Positions 1 to 6,047 of a stretch of DNA of 10,456 nt are shown here, one piece after another (within the stretch, counting starts at the first letter, position 1; every line of letters starts with the position of its first letter). The DNA is taken from the NCBI GenBank assembly GCA_050256015.1, contig JBFWIL010000080.1:1-10456 (forward strand), read 5' to 3'. Position numbers and translations under genes: made by a program. The stretch is from JBFWIL01 sp050256015. Lineage in GTDB: Bacteria; Bacteroidota; Bacteroidia; Bacteroidales; Prolixibacteraceae. Under the pieces are notes generated by a model. That model saw only the letters and a list, made by a program, of their open reading frames with translations, was not told the origin of the DNA and made no database searches.

Positions 1-81
1 TCAGGGATTTAATGTTTGTCTGGAAAGAGAGTTGCATCGAAAGGCACTTTTTTGCGGGGAAAAATTTTAAAGTGAATCGGT

Positions 82-675
82 ATGAACCTGAATATGGACC
101 TGTTTAAGATTGAGACCAACCATGTTGCCCCGTGCAAGGGGCGGGTGCTGGTTGCCGAACCTTTCCTCCCGGGAAGTTATTTTAACCGTTCTGTGGTTTT
201 TCTGGTTTCCCACGGGGAAAAAGGGTCTGTCGGCTTTATCCTGAACAAGCAGATTGATTTTCCCTTGGATGAGATGATTCCCGATTTGCTTGATTTCCAT
301 CCTGATGTGTCTATCGGAGGTCCTGTAAATACCGATACTGTTTATTTTATTCATTCTCTGGGTAAAGATTTGCCGGGCAGCGTTCATATTGCCGGAAACC
401 TGTATTGGGGCGGCGATTTTGAAGAATTGAAAAGGCGTATTCTTGCCGGAAGAGTGGCCATCGGGGAGGTGCGTTTTTTCCTGGGGTATTCGGGCTGGGA
501 TAAAGGGCAACTGGCCGAAGAGCTTCAGGAAAATTCCTGGCTGGTTTCCGAAATCAGTCCGGAATCCGTCCTGGATCCTTCTGCCCGGAAGCAAATGTGG
601 ATTCAGGTTGTAAAGGAGTTGGGCGGGAAATACTCCCTCTGGGAACATTTTCCGGAGAATCCTTCCCTGAACTGA
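82..675 (+). CDS. yqgE: YqgE/AlgH family protein (UPF0301, DUF179)
   Basis: A 197-residue protein of the YqgE/AlgH family, whose biochemical role is not settled; the AlgH name comes from a link to alginate regulation in Pseudomonas. The family pattern runs the whole length: an N-terminal segment on making the protein available (VAEPFLPGSYFNRSVVFL, about residues 24-41), a GFILNK strand (51-56), a GGPVNTD motif (79-85), and the C-terminal FLGYSGWDKGQL block (133-144) followed by the usual ENSWL. Length is normal and no signal peptide or membrane segment is seen, so it should be cytoplasmic. ATG at 82 is used; an in-frame ATG at 94 (MDLFKIE) aligns about as well with relatives. No clear promoter or upstream gene is visible in positions 1-81. 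It converges on the PabC-like gene with only 10 bases between stop codons. Identification is firm; function is not. Confidence 0.93.
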   Translation: MNLNMDLFKIETNHVAPCKGRVLVAEPFLPGSYFNRSVVFLVSHGEKGSVGFILNKQIDFPLDEMIPDLLDFHPDVSIGGPVNTDTVYFIHSLGKDLPGSVHIAGNLYWGGDFEELKRRILAGRVAIGEVRFFLGYSGWDKGQLAEELQENSWLVSEISPESVLDPSARKQMWIQVVKELGGKYSLWEHFPENPSLN

Positions 676-685
676 ACCGCTTTCT

Positions 686-1570
686 CTAGTCAGACCTAAG
701 AAGAAGCTTGTTGAACGCGTTGTGGAGAAGCCTGACCGTCTGGTTCCGGTATCGTTTTGTGCCTGTTCCTTTTACCCATTGTATGCCATACAGGCTGCCT
801 GCAAGAAACGCTTCGTCGGCCCGGAACAGGTCTTCCTGCAGGAGTATATTTTCTTCCTTGTAATTCAGACCGGCCTGCAGGCATATTTGCCGGATGGTTT
901 CCCGGGTTGGATCCAGGTATACACCTGCTCCGGGAGCTACGGCAATGACCCCGGGGCCGCAGATCAGATACAGGTTGTTTTCCGGAACTTCGAGCAGACC
1001 GTTGTTCTCATTCATCAACAGGGGTTCCGTTTGCCGGGAAGTTTGGAATGCACGAGCAATGTTCCAGTAAGGAGCGGAGCCCATGCGGAGAGAGGAAAGG
1101 GGAGAAGCCGGTTTCAGAATACGGCTGAAGGGAGCGAGCATAATTCCTTCCCGGTTTAGTTCATAGGTGACAACAGGGATGGCTTCCGTCCGGATCAGGT
1201 AACTTAACGTATGCTTCCGGTGAAAAATCAACAGACTAACCCGGGCGCTTTTATACTGTTTGTTCTTAATCAGACATCGTTCAATCTGTCTTTTTAGTTC
1301 TGCGCCTTTCTGTTTCAAAAAGTCGGGTACCGGCTGGTTCAGCAGCTGAAGCTGCAACCGGATCAGGCTCAGGTGTTCGGCCCAGAACATAGGGCGGGTC
1401 CTTATTGTGCGCAGGGTTTCGGTCAGCAGCAGGCAGTCGGGAAAATCTGCTCCGAAAATACCGGTCTCACGTAAAATGAAATTCCTGTCTGTCAAATCGT
1501 ATGCCATAGATAAAAAGATTTGCCCGGTTTTCTTTCCCGAAGTTTCGTGTCTGGGAAATTCTTCGGGCAT
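686..1570 (-). CDS. Class IV aminotransferase-fold protein (PabC/IlvE-like), catalytic lysine replaced
   Basis: A 294-residue fold-type IV PLP protein, nearest in layout to aminodeoxychorismate lyase (PabC, 4-aminobenzoate for folate) or branched-chain aminotransferase. Visible blocks: the N-terminal FETLR-like segment LLLTETLRT (47-55) with the EHL helix start (65-67); the PLP-lysine region (158-172); the conserved glutamate of GLLEVPENN (194); the cofactor-phosphate region LDPTRETIRQI (219-229); and the late block DLFRADEAFLAGS (247-259). Aligned by eye with E. coli PabC (LAGIKHLNRLEQVL), the catalytic lysine corresponds to Arg162 (codon CGC, 1087-1085), so normal Schiff-base chemistry looks lost although the rest of the site is recognisable. 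ATG 1570 gives the longest reading; ATG 1507 (MAYDLTDRN) is a plausible shorter start. It is last in the amn-holA-rhomboid run, 6 bases after the rhomboid gene. Family is confident; substrate and activity are unknown. Confidence 0.85.
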   Translation of the reverse strand: MPEEFPRHETSGKKTGQIFLSMAYDLTDRNFILRETGIFGADFPDCLLLTETLRTIRTRPMFWAEHLSLIRLQLQLLNQPVPDFLKQKGAELKRQIERCLIKNKQYKSARVSLLIFHRKHTLSYLIRTEAIPVVTYELNREGIMLAPFSRILKPASPLSSLRMGSAPYWNIARAFQTSRQTEPLLMNENNGLLEVPENNLYLICGPGVIAVAPGAGVYLDPTRETIRQICLQAGLNYKEENILLQEDLFRADEAFLAGSLYGIQWVKGTGTKRYRNQTVRLLHNAFNKLLLRSD

Positions 1571-1576
1571 CCCTTG

Positions 1577-2185
1577 TTAGATCAGGAGAAACAGCTGGTC
1601 AACAAAGCGTTGCAGTAATCTTCCGTCAAGCAGCGCCGGAAAAACAAAACCAAACACAGCCCCCAGGAAATGAGCGTCGTGTGCAATCTGATCCTGTTGT
1701 TTCCGGCTCATGTAGTAGGAATAAACCAGGTACAACAAGGCAAAGACAATACCGGGTACGGGCAGCAGTCCGAAAAAATATATCCTGTTCCAGGGATCGA
1801 AAAAGATGGCTGCAAAAAGTACGGCCGAAACTGCCCCGGAGGCCCCTACGGCATTGTAATAATAATTGTTCCTGTGCTTGGTCAGGGCATAGAGATTGGA
1901 AACAGCCATTCCTCCGAAATACAGCAGCAGAAACCAGATACTGGCCATCCGGCCGAAGGCGATGTGGAAATAACTTTCCAAGGCCTGGCCGAAGGAAAAC
2001 AGCACTATCATGTTAACCAGCAGGTGTTCCCAGCCGGCATGTACAAAGCCATGCGATAACAGGCGGTACCATTCGTGCTGATGCCAGACCTTACTGGCAT
2101 TGAACTGCAGTTTCTCTGTCAGCCTTATGCGGTTAAAGGCGGCTACCGAAACAAAAGAAGTTATCAGGATAAGTATAACGGTCAT
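1577..2185 (-). CDS. Rhomboid-family intramembrane serine protease
   Basis: A 202-residue polytopic membrane protein of the rhomboid family, which cleaves transmembrane substrates inside the inner membrane with a Ser-His dyad. All diagnostic motifs are present: the HGFVHAGWEHLLVN loop and helix (45-58, oxyanion-side His54 and Asn58), the GASG motif with nucleophile Ser116, and the catalytic histidine in AHFLGAVFG (His172). Hydrophobic segments occur at about 2-17, 53-67, 81-100, 112-129, 135-157, 171-188, which suits a compact six-helix rhomboid core with no extra cytoplasmic domain. The ATG at 2185 is one base downstream of the holA stop, and its own stop is 6 bases before the next gene, so translation is probably coupled to both neighbours. 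The substrate cannot be told from the sequence. Pairing of a membrane protease with holA is positional and need not mean shared function. Confidence 0.94.
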   Translation of the reverse strand: MTVILILITSFVSVAAFNRIRLTEKLQFNASKVWHQHEWYRLLSHGFVHAGWEHLLVNMIVLFSFGQALESYFHIAFGRMASIWFLLLYFGGMAVSNLYALTKHRNNYYYNAVGASGAVSAVLFAAIFFDPWNRIYFFGLLPVPGIVFALLYLVYSYYMSRKQQDQIAHDAHFLGAVFGFVFPALLDGRLLQRFVDQLFLLI

Positions 2186-2186
2186 A

Positions 2187-3206
2187 TTAATGCATAATTT
2201 TATAGATCATTTCTTTTTGCAGGTCTTCCGTCCCGGAAGAGACATTGCCCAGTCCCTTTGACTTCAGGTCGAACTCCCTAAGGATTCCGACGATATCAAC
2301 AAGCTTCCGTATGGAATAATGCCGGGATGCTGAGGTGTATTTTCGAACGAAGAAGGGGGGAATCTGTAGTTTTTGGGCCACAGATTGCTGGGTTTTGTTT
2401 TCCATGAAGTGATAGATGAGCAGTTTCATGAAAAAGGAATACAGCAGGGATATGGTCAGGGGAAGCGGACTGGCTGCGGGATTGGCGGCAAAGTAACTGA
2501 TAATGCGGTTGGCCTTGAGTACATCTTTCTCTCCCAGGGCATCCTGAAGTTCAAAGATGTTGAAGTCCTTGCTGATGCCAATATGTTCTTCCACCAGTTC
2601 GGAAGTAATCCGGGTGCCTTTGGGCAGGATTACCATCAACTTGTTCAGTTCATTTGTCACCTTGCCCAGGTCATTTCCCAGGGAGTCGGCAATCAGGATG
2701 GAGGCTTTCGGGTCAATGCCATACTGTTTTTCAGAGAGATAACCGGCGACCCAGTCGGGCATGCGGTTTTCATAGATCTTTTTTGATTCAAACAGAACGC
2801 CTGCCGAGGCAAGGGTCCTGGCAAAGCTTTTCCGGCGGTCAATGGTCTTGTATTTGTAATCAATAACCAGGATCGTCGATTTGAGGGGCTTGCTGACATA
2901 GGTCTCCAGATCTTCTATTTTTTTGATGTTCTGGGCTTCGCGAACGATGACCACCTGGTGGCTGGCCATCATCGGGAAGCGACGGGCATTGGTGATTATG
3001 GTTTTCACATCTGTGTCTTTCCCGTACAGGATGTGTTGGTTAAAGGATTGTTTCTCCGGACTCAGCACATGCCCGGCAATATAGTTGCTGATTTGATCGA
3101 TAAAATAGCTTTCTTCTCCCATCAGGAAATAGACGGGGCGGTATACTTTATTTTTCAGTTCGGCTATGATTTCTTCGTATCCCATTTTTATTTTTTTACT
3201 GTTCAT
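2187..3206 (-). CDS. holA: DNA polymerase III delta subunit (clamp loader)
   Basis: A 339-residue delta subunit of the DNA polymerase III clamp loader, the component that opens the beta sliding clamp. The N-terminal AAA+-like domain starts with VYRPVYFLMGEESYF (21-35), followed by the strand and helix pattern up to VVIVREAQNI (85-94) and TILVIDYK (111-118). No Walker A motif is present, as expected because delta does not bind ATP. The middle domain carries FNIFELQDALGEKD (215-228) and the C-terminal collar domain ends with FDLKSKG (312-318), both typical of the family. Length is normal. The first ATG is at 3206; the ATG at 3185 (MGYEEIIAEL), preceded by an A-rich stretch, matches the usual family start and may be the true one. 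It lies 48 bases downstream of amn and one base before the rhomboid start, so it is the second gene of the run. Confidence 0.94.
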   Translation of the reverse strand: MNSKKIKMGYEEIIAELKNKVYRPVYFLMGEESYFIDQISNYIAGHVLSPEKQSFNQHILYGKDTDVKTIITNARRFPMMASHQVVIVREAQNIKKIEDLETYVSKPLKSTILVIDYKYKTIDRRKSFARTLASAGVLFESKKIYENRMPDWVAGYLSEKQYGIDPKASILIADSLGNDLGKVTNELNKLMVILPKGTRITSELVEEHIGISKDFNIFELQDALGEKDVLKANRIISYFAANPAASPLPLTISLLYSFFMKLLIYHFMENKTQQSVAQKLQIPPFFVRKYTSASRHYSIRKLVDIVGILREFDLKSKGLGNVSSGTEDLQKEMIYKIMH

Positions 3207-3254
3207 GAACGGGGATTTGCAGTAAAATCCCAGGGGGTCCAGCCAGGCTGTTTG

Positions 3255-4025
3255 CTAAAAACGCAGATGTCTTACTGACCGTCCGTTGTTTTTGATTTCC
3301 ATCAGGGCATCAACCCCGATGTTTAAATGATTATCCACGAAGCGGTTGGTTACTTCCCGGTCGCTGGTTTCCGTTTTGATACCGGTCGAGATCATGGGCT
3401 GGTCGGAAACCAGCAGCAGTGCTCCCGACGGCATCTGGTTGGCAAAACCCACGGTGAAGATCGTTGCCGTCTCCATATCTACGGCAATGGCTCTGGTTTG
3501 CTTCAGGTATTTTTTGAGCTTGTTGTCATGCTCCCACACCCTGCGGTTGGTGGTGTAAACCACTCCGGTCCAGTAATCCTGCCTGTTTTCGCGTATGGAG
3601 GTTGATACAGCACGCTGCAAGCTGAAGGCAGGAAGGGCCGGCACCTCAGGAGGCAGGTATTCGTTTGAGGTACCGTCGCTTCGGATGGCTGCGATGGGCA
3701 GGATCAGGTCACCCACTTTATTGTTGGGTTTCAGTCCGCCGCATTTGCCCAGGAACAGCACGGCTTCCGGATGAATGGCACGAAGCAGGTCCATGATGGT
3801 TGCCGCATTCGGACTGCCCATTCCGAAATTGATTATGGTAATTCCCTGGGCCGTGGCATTGGGCATGTTGCGGTTTTCTCCGGTTACGGGTACCTGAAAA
3901 CGCCGGGCAAACAGTTCAACGTAATGCTGAAAGTTTGTCAGCAGTATATACCGGCCGAAATCTTCCAGTTGCTGTCCGGTGTACCGGGGAAGCCAGTTGC
4001 TTACAATTTCATCTTTGGTTTTCAT
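3255..4025 (-). CDS. amn: AMP nucleosidase, short form
   Basis: A 256-residue AMP nucleosidase, which hydrolyses AMP to adenine and ribose 5-phosphate. It belongs to the nucleoside phosphorylase/hydrolase fold: FGMGSP phosphate-site loop (67-72), FLGKCGG (91-97), the substrate-binding VDMET block (182-186, Glu185) and the catalytic-aspartate segment LLVSDQP (Asp208). The start is set at ATG 4025 because relatives begin with MKTK-EIV-NWLPRYTG; an in-frame ATG at 4043 would add six residues (MKQVLR) and is preceded by GGAAG, so it cannot be excluded. E. coli Amn is about 484 residues and has an N-terminal regulatory region; that half is absent here, as in other Bacteroidota short forms. It is the first gene of the minus-strand run and diverges from the HsdR-N gene, with their start codons about 117 bases apart. 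Identification is strong; the related MTA/SAH nucleosidase family is the only alternative. Confidence 0.92.
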   Translation of the reverse strand: MKTKDEIVSNWLPRYTGQQLEDFGRYILLTNFQHYVELFARRFQVPVTGENRNMPNATAQGITIINFGMGSPNAATIMDLLRAIHPEAVLFLGKCGGLKPNNKVGDLILPIAAIRSDGTSNEYLPPEVPALPAFSLQRAVSTSIRENRQDYWTGVVYTTNRRVWEHDNKLKKYLKQTRAIAVDMETATIFTVGFANQMPSGALLLVSDQPMISTGIKTETSDREVTNRFVDNHLNIGVDALMEIKNNGRSVRHLRF

Positions 4026-4100
4026 GCGTAAAACCTGTTTCATTTAACTTCCGGAAGGCGATAAAACAAACTAAAATCTTTGTGTCGGAGTTCCGGAGAT

Positions 4101-4130
4101 TTTGCAATCTCATACAAAAATATACCTTTG
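4101..4130 (+). promoter_or_regulatory. Bacteroidetes-type promoter for the HsdR-N gene
   Basis: A TTTG box at 4101-4104 and a TACCTTTG box at 4123-4130 are 18 bases apart. This matches the -33 TTTG / -7 TAnnTTTG pattern used by the primary sigma factor of Bacteroidota. Transcription would begin around 4137, only a few bases before the ATG at 4143, so the mRNA should be nearly leaderless. On the opposite strand the same interval contains TATTTTTG (4122-4115), a fair -7 match for amn, but no upstream TTTG partner is visible at the right distance. Confidence 0.6.
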
Positions 4131-4142
4131 TTCGGTTTAACT

Positions 4143-4616
4143 ATGCTTCCAGAATTAAAATTACCTGGATATTCTTTCCGGATCAGGGAAGAAAAGGGCA
4201 AAACCTGCATTTTTGACGAGATCCGGAAAAAGTATGTTGCACTCACTCCTGAAGAATGGGTGCGTCAGCATTTTATTTTTTATCTGTCCCGGGATAAGAA
4301 TTACCCGGCATCGCTTATGGTGGTGGAAAGGGCGGTTCGGGTTAACCGAAATCTGCTGCGTGCCGATTTGCTGGTTTGCAGCCGGAACGGTTGTCCGCTG
4401 CTGGTTGCTGAATTTAAGGCCCCTTCCGTAAAGGTAAGTCAGGCTGCTTTTGATCAGCTTGCCCGTTATAACATGAAACTGCGTGTGCCTTACCTTGTTG
4501 TATCTAACGGAATCTGTCATTATTGTTGCCGGATCGACTTTCTCCGGGGAGAATATGAGTTTTTAAACGATATTCCTGACTTTGATCAGCTTACCGGGGC
4601 GGAAATGTCTGAATGA
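4143..4616 (+). CDS. Stand-alone HsdR N-terminal-like (HSDR_N_2) putative nuclease
   Basis: A 157-residue single-domain protein matching the N-terminal nuclease domain of type I restriction HsdR subunits. The family signature FDEIRKKYVALTPEEWVRQH (24-43) is followed by a PD-(D/E)XK-like core: Asp75 in RADLLV, then Glu90 and Lys92 in AEFKAP, and a later helix with Gln105 in FDQLARYN and the strand PYLVVSNG (116-123). The motor helicase part of HsdR is entirely absent, and no HsdM or HsdS gene is nearby, so this is not a restriction system. The same small protein is common beside amn and holA in Bacteroidota, which hints at a DNA maintenance role (inference). ATG 4143 is chosen because relatives begin M-L-x-L and a promoter ends 13 bases upstream; a TTG at 4080 would lie before that promoter. 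Two TGA stops in tandem (4614-4619) end it, 11 bases from the convergent GNAT gene. Confidence 0.88.
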   Translation: MLPELKLPGYSFRIREEKGKTCIFDEIRKKYVALTPEEWVRQHFIFYLSRDKNYPASLMVVERAVRVNRNLLRADLLVCSRNGCPLLVAEFKAPSVKVSQAAFDQLARYNMKLRVPYLVVSNGICHYCCRIDFLRGEYEFLNDIPDFDQLTGAEMSE

Positions 4617-4627
4617 TGATTCCGGCC

Positions 4628-5155
4628 TTACAGCATTTTTTGCATGAGGAGCTCATCATTCCAGCTACCGGCTGTTCGCAGCCAGTCCTTTTTTATTCCA
4701 GACAACTTAAAGCCGGCTTTTTTAAACAGCATCCGGCTGCCGGGATTATTATCCATGATATTGGCATACAGCTGGTGTAGCCCCAGAGTTTCACGGGCAT
4801 AACGGCTAATCAGTTCCAGTGCATCTGAGGCCAGTCCCTTCCTGCGGTCGGTTTCCGCATAAATCAGGATGCCGATCCCCGCCCGTAGGTGAAACGGATC
4901 GTAATCGAACAAATCGATTGCTCCGGCTGTGTTGCCACTGAGGTCTTCAATGATCAGCCTTAACTGGCGGATATCGAACAGGTCGCGGTGGGATTCGCTT
5001 ATATACTGTTTCAGAATATAGCGAGAAAAAGGAGTCAGCGTGTTACTCACTTTCCAAACGTCAGGATCATTTTCCCACAGGTAGAGGAAATCCAGGTCTT
5101 CCGGTTCCAGAGGACGGAGATGTACTTTGCCGTATGTGAGTTTTTTGGGGTACAC
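4628..5155 (-). CDS. GNAT family N-acetyltransferase
   Basis: A 175-residue GCN5-related acetyltransferase that should transfer acetyl from acetyl-CoA to an amine. The N-terminal VHLRPLEPEDLDFLYLWEND (11-30) is typical of the RimJ/RimL/SpeG type. The core strand pair IDLFDYDP and AGIGILIY (80-99) leads into the acetyl-CoA pyrophosphate loop DRRKGLA (103-109), with later conserved Asn136-Asn137 and the LFKKAGF block (143-149). A polyamine or protein N-terminus substrate is possible but cannot be decided from sequence. The start codon is GTG at 5155; no in-frame ATG exists near the family N-terminus, and the first codons after GTG encode YPKKLTYGKV, which fits relatives. It follows recR on the same strand after 43 bases that are A/T rich, so it is probably co-transcribed with recR. 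Confidence 0.88.
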   Translation of the reverse strand: MYPKKLTYGKVHLRPLEPEDLDFLYLWENDPDVWKVSNTLTPFSRYILKQYISESHRDLFDIRQLRLIIEDLSGNTAGAIDLFDYDPFHLRAGIGILIYAETDRRKGLASDALELISRYARETLGLHQLYANIMDNNPGSRMLFKKAGFKLSGIKKDWLRTAGSWNDELLMQKML

Positions 5156-5198
5156 GGGGTAAAAATATAAGATATTGAATGCTTTTTTAGTATATATA

Positions 5199-5819
5199 TC
5201 AGCTCATGGAACTTTCGAAATCGGTACGGTTTCTGATCGAACGTCCCAGGGTGATCTCGTCGGCATAGGCCAGGTCGTCTCCAATGGAGACTCCCCGGGC
5301 CAGGGTTGAAATTTTAAGACGGTATTCCTTTAATTTTTTATAAATATAAAAATTGGTTGTGTCGCCTTCCATGGTGGTGCTCAGGGCCAGGATTACCTCA
5401 TCAACCTTTCCCTGGCTTACCCGTTCCACCAGGGAACCTATTTCCAGGTTGGCCGGTCCTACTCCGTCCATAGGGGAAATAATGCCTCCCAGTACATGAT
5501 ATAAGCCGTTATACTGATTGGTTTGCTCAATGGCCATGACATCACGTATGGTCTCTACCACACAGATAATGTTCGGGTTGCGGGAAATCTGACTACAAAT
5601 GGCGCACACGTCTGTGTCGGAGATGTTGTGACAAATTTTGCAATGCTTGATCTCCTTCCGCAGCTGAATGATGCTGTTGCCAAAAGCCTCAACTTCTTTT
5701 TTCTCCTGCCTGAGCAGGTGCAGTACAAGGCGCAGAGCGGTTTTCCTGCCGATACCCGGTAAGCCGGAAAACGCGTTGACTGCGTTCTCCAGCAGGCGTG
5801 AAGGATATTTTTCTGTCAT
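5199..5819 (-). CDS. recR: Recombination mediator RecR
   Basis: A 206-residue RecR, which acts with RecO (and RecF) to load RecA on SSB-coated single-stranded DNA during gap repair. Domains in order: helix-hairpin-helix FSGLPGIGRKTALRLVLHLL (17-36); a four-cysteine zinc finger (Cys60, Cys63, Cys72, Cys75); the Toprim domain beginning IICVVE (84-89) with YHVLGG (107-112) and a TMEGDTT segment (149-155); and the C-terminal LARGVSIGDDLAYADEITL (174-192). All expected elements are intact and the length is normal. The start is placed at ATG 5819 (MTEKYPSRLLENAV), which matches the family N-terminus; ATGs at 5822 and 5861 in the same frame would add 1 or 14 residues without homology support. It is divergent from the hybrid kinase gene; no convincing -33/-7 pair was found upstream of recR. 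Confidence 0.95.
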   Translation of the reverse strand: MTEKYPSRLLENAVNAFSGLPGIGRKTALRLVLHLLRQEKKEVEAFGNSIIQLRKEIKHCKICHNISDTDVCAICSQISRNPNIICVVETIRDVMAIEQTNQYNGLYHVLGGIISPMDGVGPANLEIGSLVERVSQGKVDEVILALSTTMEGDTTNFYIYKKLKEYRLKISTLARGVSIGDDLAYADEITLGRSIRNRTDFESSMS

Positions 5820-6047
5820 CATAAGTTGTTTCTTTTCCCCGGTCAGGTTTCCCTGGAGCATTATTTACTGAACACGGATATAAAGAATGCGCAAGGTAGT
5901 AATCCCAAATCAATAACTAAAAAAAATGCGATTAAGAATTGGTTTTAATCAGACTCCCTGCAAAAAAACGGACTTCCGGGAGACAGGCTGAGACCTGTTC
6001 CTTTATTTTTTCTATCTTAGCTACACCATCCATCAATTCGTCGGAAA

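Noticed and set aside
1..12. Possible tail of an upstream plus-strand gene ending in TAA at 10-12
   Set aside because: Three codons are too few to support a call.
67..648. Minus-strand open frame of 193 codons across the YqgE gene
   Set aside because: It lies wholly antisense to a firmly identified gene and shows no recognisable domain or plausible start context.
722..1159. Plus-strand open frame of 145 codons inside the PabC-like gene
   Set aside because: Antisense shadow of a gene with clear family motifs; no motif of its own.
4080..4142. 21-residue N-terminal extension of the HsdR-N protein from a TTG codon
   Set aside because: A consensus promoter sits inside this stretch and relatives begin at the ATG at 4143.
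4143..4616. Type I restriction-modification system
   Set aside because: Only the HsdR N-terminal domain is present; no motor domain, HsdM or HsdS.
5892..5898. Minus-strand -7 box TACCTTG upstream of recR
   Set aside because: One base short of the consensus and no TTTG at the needed distance.
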